Shown piece after piece: positions 43,293 through 52,651 of a DNA stretch of 64,000 bases. The number at the start of each line of letters is the position of its first letter. The first letter of the stretch is position 1. Below the pieces are notes generated by a model that did not search any database, was not told the DNA's origin, and worked only from the letters and a program-made list of their open reading frames with translations. The position numbers and the translations under genes are program-made. This DNA is from Duganella sp. BJB480 (GTDB lineage Bacteria > Pseudomonadota > Gammaproteobacteria > Burkholderiales > Burkholderiaceae_D): contig QVIN01000001.1 in the NCBI GenBank assembly GCA_003416985.1, positions 744,001 to 808,000 of the forward strand, in the 5' to 3' direction.

Positions 43293-44243
43293 TCATGGCT
43301 TTTCCTTTGCCTGCGAGGCCGCGAATACCGGCCCGCCCAGATACGAGAAGTAGAAACGCTGCTGCCGTGGCGACAGCAGCACATGGTGGGCGCGCAGGAA
43401 GTCGCGGCCCAGGATCATCTGGTGTCCCCGGCTGGAGAGGTCGCCCCCTACCTGTTCCAGGACGATGATGCGCGGACTGGCGATCTTTTCCTCGCCGATG
43501 GCGAAACTGTCGAACGACGCAATCCAGGATTGCCTGCTGTTGCCGTTGACGCCTCGCAGCTTGCCGCCCTTGACGGCGCTGGCGGAAGCGGGGTCGAAGC
43601 CCAGCCGCTCGGCGGTGTTCTGGTTGATCACCGATACGGCCGCGCCGGTGTCGATCAGCGCCGTCAACCTGGTGCCGTTGACCGATACCGGAACCATGGC
43701 GCGGCTGTCGCCGGATGGGATATCCAGCGGCACGTCCAGCGCGTTGGCGTCCCAGTAGGCCAGGGCCTTGTCGTCGCAGCCCGCACCCCGGAAGAACTTG
43801 ATCTTCCTGTCGGCCAGCGCAATTTCCAAGTCCGCCTGCAGCAGATAGTCGGCGCCGATGATGCCGCCGTAGCCGGGGATGTCGAAGCCCTCGACCACCG
43901 GGAACAAGGTCTGGCTCACGCGCGAAGGGCCGATGACCACTTCATTCGGACGGGCGGAAAACATCGAGGCCTGTCCGCCCACGCCGTGCACGATCTCGCG
44001 CGTGCGGGTGAGTGTGACCTGCTGGCGGTCGAGTTCAGCGCGCGTCAGCAGGGTTTTGAAGGCTCCGGTGTCGATCAGCATATGCACCGACTTGCCGTTG
44101 ATTTGCGCGTCCAGATAGGGTGTGTCGGAAAAGCGCCGGTCCACGCCGATGTCCAGCGCGGCCAGCTCGGTGTAGCGGCACTCGGCCGCGTGGATGGAAA
44201 CGGCGGCCGTCAGCAGGGTCGCGCAAAGCAGGAAGCGGGTCAT
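43293..44243 (-). CDS. Retropepsin-like aspartic protease, exported
   Basis: A 316-residue protein with signal peptide ending SIHAA. Two copies of the aspartic-protease motif occur, MLIDTGAFKTLLT and ALIDTGAAVSVI, each with the expected hydrophobic-Asp-Thr-Gly, and internal GYGGIIGADYLLQA and HQMILGRDFL follow each motif as in pepsin-like folds. So both lobes lie in one chain, unlike retroviral proteases. Substrates are unknown. It is transcribed alone, on the opposite strand to the neighbours on both sides. Confidence 0.83.
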   Translation of the reverse strand: MTRFLLCATLLTAAVSIHAAECRYTELAALDIGVDRRFSDTPYLDAQINGKSVHMLIDTGAFKTLLTRAELDRQQVTLTRTREIVHGVGGQASMFSARPNEVVIGPSRVSQTLFPVVEGFDIPGYGGIIGADYLLQADLEIALADRKIKFFRGAGCDDKALAYWDANALDVPLDIPSGDSRAMVPVSVNGTRLTALIDTGAAVSVINQNTAERLGFDPASASAVKGGKLRGVNGNSRQSWIASFDSFAIGEEKIASPRIIVLEQVGGDLSSRGHQMILGRDFLRAHHVLLSPRQQRFYFSYLGGPVFAASQAKEKP

Positions 44244-44454
44244 GGAGCGAGGGAGCGGTAGGCAAATGCCGATGTTAGCATTTTAGTCAGCTTTTGTGTT
44301 TGGCATTCCCTTCATCGCCGCAAAACGACGGTTCGTCCGGCGGCGCGCGCGGTTCGTCGGATGTCCCGTGCAAAAGATGGTTCTCTTGTCTAGAGTGATC
44401 GTATTGCCATCCACCTTATGAGCGATGGCGATATCGACCGGGATGGGACATATC

Positions 44455-44784
44455 ATGCGTACTTTTGTGTGGGCTTTGATGCTGGGCTGCTGCATGGCCG
44501 GCGCCGCCGGCGCTGCCGAGAAACCGCAACGCGAGACCGACTTGCAAGAGTTCAGGGGCCAGTACGACCTGGCCGACGGCCGCACCTTGACCGTCACGCA
44601 GCATCGCAGGAAGCTGTACGCCCAAATGAACGGCGGCCCCGAGGTGGAGCTGGAGCCGGCGGGCAAGGGCGTGTTCATGACGCGCTGGGGCGGGCTGCGG
44701 GTGGAGTTCGACCAGCGCGACAACGGCAACGTCGCCGGCGTGCGCCTGTCGGGCCCCGAGCAGGTGGCGCGCCGCAAGGACTGA
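44455..44784 (+). CDS. Small exported protein, unknown
   Basis: A 109-residue protein with a signal peptide (MRTFVWALMLGCCMAGAAGA) and a soluble beta-rich part (YDLADGRTLTVTQHRRKLYA, VELEPAGKGVFMTRWGGLRV). The ATG at 44455 is preferred over one ten codons upstream because the signal sequence starts here. The mature domain suggests a small lipocalin-like or DUF3471-like fold, but I would not name it. It ends 17 bases from the convergent serB. Confidence 0.6.
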   Translation: MRTFVWALMLGCCMAGAAGAAEKPQRETDLQEFRGQYDLADGRTLTVTQHRRKLYAQMNGGPEVELEPAGKGVFMTRWGGLRVEFDQRDNGNVAGVRLSGPEQVARRKD

Positions 44785-44801
44785 GCCGGCGCCCTGCGGG
44801 A

Positions 44802-45644
44802 TCAGGTCAGCAGCGGAAGGATGCCGTCCAGGCCGACGAAGTTGAGCGCGACGTTGGCCTGCTCGCGCACCACCGGCTTGGCGCGGAACGCCACCGACAT
44901 GCCGGAGATGCTCATCATCTTCAAGTCGTTGGCGCCGTCGCCCATGACGATGGCTTGCGACGGCGAGATGCCCAGCTCCGCGCACACGCGTTCCACGGTG
45001 CGCTTCTTTTCTTCCGCATCGACGATGCCGCCGACCACGCGGCCGGTCAGCCGGCCGTCGACGATTTCCAGTTCGTTGGCGTGGGTGTAGTCCAGGCCCA
45101 GGCGCTCTTTCAGGCGCGAGGTGAAGAATGTGAAGCCGCCCGACACCAGCAGCGTCTTCAGGCCGGCCTGCCGCACCGCCTTGAGCATCGCCTCGGCGCC
45201 CAGCGACAGCTGCAGGCGCTCGTCGTACACGCGCTCCAGCGCCGACGCCTCCAGGCCCTCCAGCAGCGCCACGCGCCGCTTCAGGCTTTCGGAGAAATCG
45301 AGCTCGCCGCGCATCGCCGCCTCGGTGATCTCGGACACTTGCGGCTTGAGGCCCTGCATGTCGGCGATTTCGTCGATGCACTCGATGGTGATCAGCGTGG
45401 AGTCCATGTCCATGGCGACCAGCTTGAACTCGCTCATCTTGTGCACGCCGATGGAATAGGTGGCGTCCAGCTGGGCCGCCTGGGCCGCCACTTCGATGGT
45501 CTGGCGCAGCGCCGGCGAGAAGGTGATGCCTTCGCAGCGCAGCGCGCGGTCGTTCAACCAGGTGATGTTTGTCGGTGCCGTCAGCGCCGCGATGCGCTCC
45601 AGCCTGGCCTTGCAGTCGTCCAACCCTTGCAGCACAAGATTCAT
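44802..45644 (-). CDS. serB: Phosphoserine phosphatase SerB
   Basis: A 280-residue HAD-family enzyme that makes serine from phosphoserine. The catalytic motif VAMDMDSTLI holds the nucleophile Asp and the general acid Asp; LLVSGGFTFFTSRL is motif II and VMGDGANDLKMM motif III. An N-terminal ACT-like region of about 70 residues precedes the HAD domain. The start at 45644 (MNLVLQG) follows family convention; a start seven codons upstream (45665) is also open. No strong ribosome site is seen for either. It is followed on the same strand by nothing; mfd lies upstream with 51 bases between. Confidence 0.92.
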   Translation of the reverse strand: MNLVLQGLDDCKARLERIAALTAPTNITWLNDRALRCEGITFSPALRQTIEVAAQAAQLDATYSIGVHKMSEFKLVAMDMDSTLITIECIDEIADMQGLKPQVSEITEAAMRGELDFSESLKRRVALLEGLEASALERVYDERLQLSLGAEAMLKAVRQAGLKTLLVSGGFTFFTSRLKERLGLDYTHANELEIVDGRLTGRVVGGIVDAEEKKRTVERVCAELGISPSQAIVMGDGANDLKMMSISGMSVAFRAKPVVREQANVALNFVGLDGILPLLT

Positions 45645-45716
45645 GGTGTTTTTTGCAGTCTTCATAAAATGCGGATAGCGTTTTTTGGGCTAAGTGCCCA
45701 AGTTACGTGTTAAGGC

Positions 45717-48700
45717 TCATGCGGTCAACTGTTTGATGGCGCCTTTGATCTGGGCCACACGCGCCGCCAGGTCGGGCATGGCGGCGGTGATCTTCAGTTT
45801 GTCCTGGCCATTGAGCTTGATCTGGCGGTTCTTCTGGATCAGCTCAATGATCCGCATCGGGTCGATCGGCGGCTTGGCCATGAACTGCAAGGTGGCCGCT
45901 TCGCCATGGGCGTCGATCTTGACGATGCCCACGGTTTTGGCGGCGATGCGCAGGCGGTGGGTCTCGATCAGGGCCTTGACGGGATCGGGCAATTTGCCGA
46001 AACGGTCGATCATCTCTTCCTGCATGTCGTCGATCTTGCCCTGGACGTTGCAGTTGGCCATGCGCTTGTAAATAGATAGCCGTTCGTGCACATCGCCGCA
46101 GAAATCGGCCGGCAGCAGCGCCGGCACGTGCAGGTTGATCTCGGTGGTGGTGGCCAGCGGCGCCGCCAGGTCGGGCTCCTTGCCGGCCTTGAGCGAACGC
46201 ACCGCCTCGTTGAGCATGTCCGAGTACAGCTGGAAGCCGATCTCGGTCATCTCGCCGGACTGGTTGTCGCCCAGGACTTCGCCGGCGCCGCGGATCTCCA
46301 GGTCGTGCATGGCGAGATAGAAGCCGCTGCCCAGTTCCTCCATCTGCTGGATGGCGTCCAGGCGGCGCTGCGCCTGTTTGGTCAGCGATTGCACGTCGGT
46401 CACCAGCAGGTAGGCGTACGCCTGGTGGTGCGAACGGCCGACGCGCCCGCGCAGTTGGTGCAGCTGCGCCAGGCCGAACTTGTCGGCGCGGTGCATGATG
46501 ATGGTGTTCGCGGTCGGCACGTCGATGCCGGTCTCGATGATGGTGGTGCACAGCAGGATGTTGTAGCGCTGCGCCACGAAGTCGCGCATCACTTTTTCCA
46601 GGTCGCGCTCGTGCATCTGGCCGTGGGCCACGGCGATGCGCGCCTCCGGCAGCAGCTCGGTCAGCATCGCCATGCGGTTCTGGATGGTCTCGACCTCGTT
46701 GTGCAGGAAGTACACCTGCCCGCCGCGTTTCAGTTCGCGCAGGCAGGCTTCGCGGATGATCGACTCGCCCTCGCTGCGCACGAAGGTCTTGATCGCCAGG
46801 CGCTTTTGCGGCGCGGTGGCGATCACCGAGAAGTCGCGCAGGCCTTCCAGCGCCATGCCCAGCGTGCGCGGGATCGGCGTGGCGGTCAGTGTCAGCACGT
46901 CCACTTCGGCGCGCAGCGATTTCAGGGCTTCCTTCTGGCGCACGCCGAAACGGTGCTCCTCGTCGATGATGACCAGGCCGAGGCGGGTGAACTTGACGTC
47001 GTCCGACAGCAGTTTGTGGGTGCCGATGATGATGTCGAGCGTGCCGTCGGCCATGCCCTTGATCGCCTGCGCGATCTCCTTGCCGGTGCGGAAGCGCGAC
47101 ATTTCGGCGATGCGCACCGGCCAATCGGCGAAGCGGTCGGCGAAGGTCTGCGCGTGCTGCTCGGCCAGCAGCGTGGTCGGCGCCAGGATCGCCACCTGCT
47201 TGCCGCCCATGACGGCGATGAAGGCCGCACGCAGCGCCACTTCGGTCTTGCCGAAGCCGACGTCGCCGCACACCAGCCGGTCCATCGGTTTGCCGGAGGT
47301 CATGTCCTTGATGACGTTGTTGATCGCTTCCTGCTGGTCCGGCGTTTCGTCGAAGCCGAAGCTGTCGGCGAAGCGCTCGTAGTCGTGCGCCGAGTATTCG
47401 AACGAGTGGCCCTGGCGCAGCGCGCGGCGGGCGTACAGGTTGAGCAGCTCCGCGGCGGTGTCGCGCACCTGTTCGGCGGCGCGGCGCTTGGCTTTTTCCC
47501 AGGCGCCGGAGCCCAGCGCGTGCAGCGGCGCGTCGTCCGGCGAGGCGCCGGAGTAGCGCGAGATCACGTGCAGCTGCGATACCGGCACATACAGCTTGGT
47601 GTCCTTGGCGTATTCCAGGTGCAGGAATTCGGTTTCGCCTTCGCCCAGGTCCATGCTGGTCAGGCCCATGTAGCGCCCGATCCCGTGGTTGATGTGGACC
47701 ACCGGATCGCCGATCTTCAGCTCCGACAGGTCGCGCACCATCGATTCGACCTGGGTGACGGCTTCCTGCTTCTTCGTGCCGACGCGGCGTCCGGAGCCCG
47801 CATACAGCTCGGTCTCGGTGATGAAGATCAGATTTTCGCCCGGCGTCGACAGCTCGAAGCCGGCGTGCAGCGGGGCCACGCCCAGCATCAGCTTCGCGCT
47901 GGAGGTGGCGAAGCCTTCGTAGCCTTCGACCGGCGTCAGCGCCAGGTCGTATTCGGTGAAGTACTGCTGCAGCGTTTCGCGGCGGCCGTTGGTTTCGGCG
48001 CAGATCATCACGCGGCGGCCCGCCTGCAGCAGGTAGGCGCGCAGGTTGGTCAGCGGATCGTCGTTGTGGCGGTTGACGGCGATGTTGGGCACCGGCGCGG
48101 ACAACTCGGAGGCGCCTTCGCCGGCGTCCCTGGAAATCACCAGCCGGCCGTAGGGCTTGGCCAGCGTGAAGAACTGCTCGTCCGACAGGAACAGCGCTTC
48201 CGGCGCCAGGATGGGGCGGTCGCGGTCGGACTTGAGGAAGCGGTAGCGCGAGCCGGTGTCGGTCCAGAAGCGCTTGATGGCGGCGTCGATGTCGCCCACC
48301 AGGGCCAGCGCCGCGCCTTGCGGCAGGTAGTCGAACAACGTGGCCGTCTCTTCGAAGAACAGCGGCAGGTAGTACTCGATACCGGCCGAGGCGATGCCGC
48401 TCTTGATGTCCTTGTACACCACCGAGCGCGAAGGGTCGCCTTCGAACTGTTCGCGCCAGCGGTTGCGGAAGGTGGTGCGCGCCGCTTCATCCATCGGGAA
48501 CTCGCGGCCCGGCAGCAGGCGCACCTCGTTGACCGGGTACAGCGAACGCTGGGTGTCGGCGTCGAAGGTGCGGATGGTTTCGATGGTGTCGCCGAACAGG
48601 TCGAGCCGGTAGGGCAGGGCGGAACCCATCGGGAACAGGTCGATCAGGCCACCGCGCACCGAGTATTCGCCGGGCGACATCACCTGCGCCACGTGGGTGT

Positions 48701-49169
48701 AGCCCGCCAAGGTCAGTTGCGACTTCAGGCGCGCCTCGTCGAGCGACTCGCCTTTCTTGAAGAAGAAGGTGTAGGCCGCCAGGAAGGACGGCGGCGCCAT
48801 ACGCACCAGCGCGGTGGTGGCCGGCACCAGCATCACGTCGCACTGGCCGCTGGAGATTTCGTGCAGCGTGGCCAGGCGCTCGGACACCAGGTCCTGGTGC
48901 GGCGAGAAGGCGTCGTAGGGCAGGGTCTCCCAGTCCGGCAGCAGGTGGCAGCGCAGCTGGTCGCCGCCGAACCATGGGATCTCGTCGAGCAGGCGCTGGC
49001 CGTCGCTGGCGTTGGCGACGATCACGGCCAGCATCTGGCCCCTGGATTTGAGTTCAAGCGCGGTGAGCGCCAATGCGTAGGCGTCCGACGAGCCATGCAG
49101 CGCAGGCAGGGCGAAGCGGGTGCCGGGTTTTGGTAGGGAGTTTTTTAAGACCAGGGACACAACACACAT
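45717..49169 (-). CDS. mfd: Transcription-repair coupling factor
   Basis: An 1150-residue DNA translocase that removes stalled RNA polymerase and recruits UvrA. Landmarks in order are an N-terminal UvrB-homology module (DLFGDTIETIRTFD), the RNA-polymerase-interaction and CarD-like domain (VHINHGIGRYMGLTSMDLGE), helicase motif I GDVGFGKTEVALRA, motif II VIIDEEHRFGVRQKEALKS, motif III LTATPIPRTL, and motif VI QLRGRVGRSHHQAYAYLL, then the TRCF domain. Size is normal for proteobacteria. A long antisense frame over this gene is a codon-usage shadow. Confidence 0.96.
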   Translation of the reverse strand: MCVVSLVLKNSLPKPGTRFALPALHGSSDAYALALTALELKSRGQMLAVIVANASDGQRLLDEIPWFGGDQLRCHLLPDWETLPYDAFSPHQDLVSERLATLHEISSGQCDVMLVPATTALVRMAPPSFLAAYTFFFKKGESLDEARLKSQLTLAGYTHVAQVMSPGEYSVRGGLIDLFPMGSALPYRLDLFGDTIETIRTFDADTQRSLYPVNEVRLLPGREFPMDEAARTTFRNRWREQFEGDPSRSVVYKDIKSGIASAGIEYYLPLFFEETATLFDYLPQGAALALVGDIDAAIKRFWTDTGSRYRFLKSDRDRPILAPEALFLSDEQFFTLAKPYGRLVISRDAGEGASELSAPVPNIAVNRHNDDPLTNLRAYLLQAGRRVMICAETNGRRETLQQYFTEYDLALTPVEGYEGFATSSAKLMLGVAPLHAGFELSTPGENLIFITETELYAGSGRRVGTKKQEAVTQVESMVRDLSELKIGDPVVHINHGIGRYMGLTSMDLGEGETEFLHLEYAKDTKLYVPVSQLHVISRYSGASPDDAPLHALGSGAWEKAKRRAAEQVRDTAAELLNLYARRALRQGHSFEYSAHDYERFADSFGFDETPDQQEAINNVIKDMTSGKPMDRLVCGDVGFGKTEVALRAAFIAVMGGKQVAILAPTTLLAEQHAQTFADRFADWPVRIAEMSRFRTGKEIAQAIKGMADGTLDIIIGTHKLLSDDVKFTRLGLVIIDEEHRFGVRQKEALKSLRAEVDVLTLTATPIPRTLGMALEGLRDFSVIATAPQKRLAIKTFVRSEGESIIREACLRELKRGGQVYFLHNEVETIQNRMAMLTELLPEARIAVAHGQMHERDLEKVMRDFVAQRYNILLCTTIIETGIDVPTANTIIMHRADKFGLAQLHQLRGRVGRSHHQAYAYLLVTDVQSLTKQAQRRLDAIQQMEELGSGFYLAMHDLEIRGAGEVLGDNQSGEMTEIGFQLYSDMLNEAVRSLKAGKEPDLAAPLATTTEINLHVPALLPADFCGDVHERLSIYKRMANCNVQGKIDDMQEEMIDRFGKLPDPVKALIETHRLRIAAKTVGIVKIDAHGEAATLQFMAKPPIDPMRIIELIQKNRQIKLNGQDKLKITAAMPDLAARVAQIKGAIKQLTA

Positions 49170-49250
49170 TCAACGGTTAGGCGCACCGCCGGAGGGGCAA
49201 TGCCGCTGCCGACATTATAGACGAAGCCCCGCGCGCCCGCCGCCTCGCGC

Positions 49251-50189
49251 TCACGCCGGCTTGGGCGGCCGGTTGGCTATGCCGAAGGGTACATGGACCA
49301 TCGGTATATTGCCGCCGGCCGACTTCAGGTGACTGAGCTGGTCGTCGAAGAAGATGTGCGGCTTGAAGATGCCCAGCACCCGCGCCTTTTCCATGCCGCC
49401 GAGGAAAAACGTCTCATTGGCGGACACGCCCCAGCTCTTCAATGTGGTGACCACCCGCTCGTGCGACGGCGCGCTGCGGGCCGTGATGATGGCGATGCGC
49501 AGGATGCGCTTGTACGACGGGTCGCGGCGCTGGGCGCGCTCCTCCAGCCGCTGCATCAGCGACAGCTTCTGGAACAGGTCGGCCAGCGGGCCGGGTTGGT
49601 GCGGGATGGCGACACGCTCGCGCTCGTGCGCGTGGAATTCGTCGACGTCGTTGTTGCGCTTGAAGACGGTCTCGGATTCGTCGTCGGCGATCACGCCGTC
49701 GAAGTCGAAGGCGACCCGCAATTCCTCGTCGTCGTCGTCCTCGGTGCGCGAGGGCAGCACCAGGCCGGCCGGATAGTTGGCCTCCAGCGCCTTGCGGACG
49801 TCCTCCTCGTTGGCGCTCAGGAACAGGGAGGTATTGAAGGCGGGCAGGTAGCTGTACGGCGACTTGCCGGTGACGAAGCAGGCGCGCGAGATGTCCAGCC
49901 CGTAGTGGGCGATGGAATTCATCACCCGCAGCCCGGTCTCCGGCGAATTGCGCGACATCAGCACCACCTCCACCGGCGCCGACTGCGCGTAGTGCTTGTT
50001 GATGTTGAGGAAGCGCCGGATGAAGGGGAAGGCCACGCCCTTGCCGAGGATGACGTCGATATGCTGCTCCTGGTACTTGCGGTACTCCTCGGCGCCGCCT
50101 TCCAGGTAGATCTTGTGCGATTCGGTGAGGTCAAACAGCGCGCTGGAGGCGATGCCGATCACCAGTTTGTGCTCGATAGGGTAGGCCAT
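49251..50189 (-). CDS. Cytosolic 5'-nucleotidase (NT5C1-like HAD family)
   Basis: A 312-residue protein of the 5'-nucleotidase family of pfam06189 type. The N-terminus is MAYPIEHKLVIGIASSALFD; the HAD-like catalytic segment is VAFDFDGVIADDESE, and later IITARSAPSHERV and ILGIFKPHIFFDDQLSH carry the downstream motifs. It should dephosphorylate nucleoside monophosphates. The ATG at 50189 (MAYP) is preferred over one seven codons upstream. Confidence 0.87.
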   Translation of the reverse strand: MAYPIEHKLVIGIASSALFDLTESHKIYLEGGAEEYRKYQEQHIDVILGKGVAFPFIRRFLNINKHYAQSAPVEVVLMSRNSPETGLRVMNSIAHYGLDISRACFVTGKSPYSYLPAFNTSLFLSANEEDVRKALEANYPAGLVLPSRTEDDDDEELRVAFDFDGVIADDESETVFKRNNDVDEFHAHERERVAIPHQPGPLADLFQKLSLMQRLEERAQRRDPSYKRILRIAIITARSAPSHERVVTTLKSWGVSANETFFLGGMEKARVLGIFKPHIFFDDQLSHLKSAGGNIPMVHVPFGIANRPPKPA

Positions 50190-50274
50190 GGTCTTGTCTG
50201 TGGATTGCAATTGGCATCACTTTAACCGATTCGCATTCTTCACGCGCGGCATATTATTGGTATTGTTTTGGTCA

Positions 50275-50330
50275 TATATCTCAATATTTTTTATTATCAA
50301 TAAGATTATTGCTGTTGTTATTGAGATATA
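50275..50330. repeat. 12-bp inverted repeat overlapping a promoter
   Basis: TATATCTCAATA (50275-50286) and TATTGAGATATA (50319-50330) are perfect reverse complements, separated by 32 AT-rich bases. The right arm overlaps a TATAAT at 50327-50332 upstream of the PEP-CTERM gene. It may be an operator; the surrounding 100 bases are the AT-richest in this part of the window. Confidence 0.6.
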
Positions 50331-50388
50331 ATTTAGCCCTTGCATGCGGGTTTCCTCCGTTTTTTAACGAACATACCAATTACATACC

Positions 50389-51369
50389 ATGACTATTTCC
50401 ACTCTGATGCACCGTGTTTTGCCGCTGGTGCTGGGCGTGAGCGCCATGTGCGCCGCCCAGGCGGCGGTCCCGAGTTTCGACCTGGGCCTGGCCAACGGCT
50501 ATAGCGCCTATTTTTATGGCAACGCCAGTAACTTCACCGATATCGAAGGCCGCCTGGCCGTCGGCGGCAACGTCGTCACCTCGGGTGCGTCGATCGGCTA
50601 CCGCACCCCCTACGGCGTGACCGCGCCCAGCCTGGTGGTGGGCGGCAACGTCAAGCTGAGCGGCGGCGACATCTACGCCGCGCCGCTGACCAATGTGAAC
50701 ACCAATGCCTCCATCGGCCCGATCACCGAGTACACCAAGAACTACAACGGCTATGGCGTGTACGGCGGTGTCAACACGTCGTCGAGCTACCTGACGCTGA
50801 ATAAAGCCAATGTCTCGACCTACACCGACTTCGGCGCGGCCAAGACCCAGCTGACGGGCTTGTCGGGCACGCTGAACAGCCAGGCCGCCAACGGCACGGT
50901 CAACTTCGCCAACGGCGGCATCGAGCTGGTGGGCAACAACAGCGCCGGCCTGCAAGTGTTCAACGTCAACACCCGCAACCTGACCAACTTGTCGCTGAGC
51001 AATGTAAAAGAGGGCGCCACCGTGGTCATCAACGTGAGCGGCAGCGGCGATGTGGTCTTCGGCGGCGGCCAGGGCGGCCTGCTGGAGCAGCTGCGCGCCA
51101 ACGTGTTGTTCAACCTGAACGACGCCAACGTGGTCAAGGTCAACACCTTCGTCTGGGGCTCGGTGCTGGCCAACAACGCCGTGCTGTCGGGCGCCGGCCA
51201 CCTGGAGGGCAGCGTGGTGGCCAAATCCCTGGTCAGCGCCGTCGAGATCGGCTATGAGCCGTTCAAGGGCTACGTCGCCACGCCGGTGCCGGAACCGGAA
51301 ACCTATGCCATGCTGCTGGGCGGGCTGGCGCTGGTGGGCGTGGTTGCGCGCCGTCGCAGCAAGGCCTGA
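50389..51369 (+). CDS. Choice-of-anchor A protein with PEP-CTERM sorting signal
   Basis: A 326-residue exported protein. A signal peptide ends AAQAA; the central domain fits the choice-of-anchor A family, Gly/Asn-rich and beta-helical in appearance (GRLAVGGNVVTSGASIGY, LVVGGNVKLSGGDI). The C-terminus is a complete PEP-CTERM tag: VPEPETYAMLLGGLALVGVV followed by ARRRSKA. Such proteins are cleaved and sorted by exosortase EpsH/XrtA and placed on the surface or in the matrix. No exosortase gene is in the window. A tetraloop terminator follows. Confidence 0.9.
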   Translation: MTISTLMHRVLPLVLGVSAMCAAQAAVPSFDLGLANGYSAYFYGNASNFTDIEGRLAVGGNVVTSGASIGYRTPYGVTAPSLVVGGNVKLSGGDIYAAPLTNVNTNASIGPITEYTKNYNGYGVYGGVNTSSSYLTLNKANVSTYTDFGAAKTQLTGLSGTLNSQAANGTVNFANGGIELVGNNSAGLQVFNVNTRNLTNLSLSNVKEGATVVINVSGSGDVVFGGGQGGLLEQLRANVLFNLNDANVVKVNTFVWGSVLANNAVLSGAGHLEGSVVAKSLVSAVEIGYEPFKGYVATPVPEPETYAMLLGGLALVGVVARRRSKA

Positions 51370-51386
51370 TTCATCCGGGCGTCGCC

Positions 51387-51413
51387 AAAAAAGCTGCTTC
51401 GGCAGCTTTTTTT
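51387..51413 (+). terminator. Intrinsic terminator of the PEP-CTERM gene
   Basis: An 11-bp stem with a TTCG tetraloop (AAAAAAGCTGC / GCAGCTTTTTT) and a T-run, 18 bases after the stop codon. Confidence 0.88.
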
Positions 51414-51490
51414 GTTTCTTTCTTGCATGCGAGATTGCCACTGGCACGACGCTGGGATACATTGAAGCATCCCCAGGACAGGAAACCGGC

Positions 51491-52624
51491 GTGCTCAATC
51501 TCGACACACTTTTACTGGTTCAGGTCTGTGTAACGCTGTTGACGACGGCGTTGCTGGTGGCTTCCGCTTGCTACGCGGGCAGCCCGTCCGAGCTGCGCTG
51601 GTGGGCGGCGGGCAACCTGGTGGTGTCGGCCGGCCTGGCGATGGCCAACCTGGACGGCTTGCCGTCCATCTTCAGCGCCATCCTCGGCTACGGCGTGATC
51701 GCCTTCGGCCTGGGCCTGGTGCTGCGCGGGCTGCGCTTGCACGGCTCCGCCACTTTGTCATGGCGCGTGGTGGCCGTCTTCACCGTGCTGGCGCTGCTCA
51801 TTCCCGCTTATTTCACGCTGGTGGTGCCGAGCCTTCGCGGGCGGCTGTGCTTCAGCGGTTTCTATTTCGCGCTGCTCAACTGGCTGTGCGCGGCCACGCT
51901 GGCGCGCCAGGGCGGCTGGCGCGGCATCGCCATCTGCGTGAGCGGCTTCGTTGTGCTGGGACTGGCGCTGTTCATGCGCGGCGCCCACATGCTGCGGCAT
52001 GCCGACCCGGCCGACGTGCCGGCCTCGCTGGTGATGGGCGCGAGCATGCTGGCCATTCCGCTGGCCCAGGTCTGCATCGTCTTCGGCATGATCCTGATGG
52101 TGATGTGGCGCTACGCCGAGCGGTTGCGCCATCTGTCGACGCTGGACCCGCTGACCGGCGCCCTGAACCGCGGCGGCCTGGAAAACGAGGGCAAGCGGGT
52201 GGCGCTGCGCGCGCAGCGCGGGCGCCGCAGCCTGGCCGTGATCATGATCGACGTCGATTTCTTCAAGCGGATCAACGATACCTACGGCCATCCGGTGGGC
52301 GACGAAGTGCTGCGCCACCTGGCGCGGATGCTGAAGCTGGAACTGCGGCCCTATGATCTGCTGGCGCGCTTCGGCGGCGAGGAGTTCGTGCTGGCGCTGG
52401 ATGGCTTGGATCGCCAGGCCGCCATCAAGGTGGCCGAGCGCCTGCGCGCGCGCATCGAGCTGGAGCTGGTGGAGATCGATGCGCTGTCGGTGCGCTACAC
52501 GGCCAGCTTGGGCGTGGTGACGTCGGACGAACATGGCTATGACCTGATCCGCCTGATCTCGGCCGGCGACGCCGCCATGTACGAGGCCAAGCGCGCCGGC
52601 CGCAACCGCGTGATCGCCGGTTGA
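51491..52624 (+). CDS. Membrane-bound diguanylate cyclase
   Basis: A 377-residue protein with about seven predicted membrane helices in the first 210 residues (LLLVQVCVTLLTTALLVASA, WWAAGNLVVSAGLAMANL and others) and a C-terminal GGDEF domain: LDPLTGALNRGGLE, IMIDVDFFKRINDTYGHPVG, and the active-site FGGEEF. An RPYD five residues before it is an intact inhibitory I-site. It should make c-di-GMP. The start GTG at 51491 follows GGACAGGAA; the longer frame crosses the terminator of the previous gene and is not used. Confidence 0.88.
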   Translation: MLNLDTLLLVQVCVTLLTTALLVASACYAGSPSELRWWAAGNLVVSAGLAMANLDGLPSIFSAILGYGVIAFGLGLVLRGLRLHGSATLSWRVVAVFTVLALLIPAYFTLVVPSLRGRLCFSGFYFALLNWLCAATLARQGGWRGIAICVSGFVVLGLALFMRGAHMLRHADPADVPASLVMGASMLAIPLAQVCIVFGMILMVMWRYAERLRHLSTLDPLTGALNRGGLENEGKRVALRAQRGRRSLAVIMIDVDFFKRINDTYGHPVGDEVLRHLARMLKLELRPYDLLARFGGEEFVLALDGLDRQAAIKVAERLRARIELELVEIDALSVRYTASLGVVTSDEHGYDLIRLISAGDAAMYEAKRAGRNRVIAG

Positions 52625-52651
52625 ACGGCCGGCGCCGGCCCGCCGCTACTG

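Noticed and set aside
46086..49136. A 1016-codon + strand frame over mfd
   Set aside because: The antisense strand of a strongly conserved gene; the product has no domain pattern and is Gln/His/Arg-rich.
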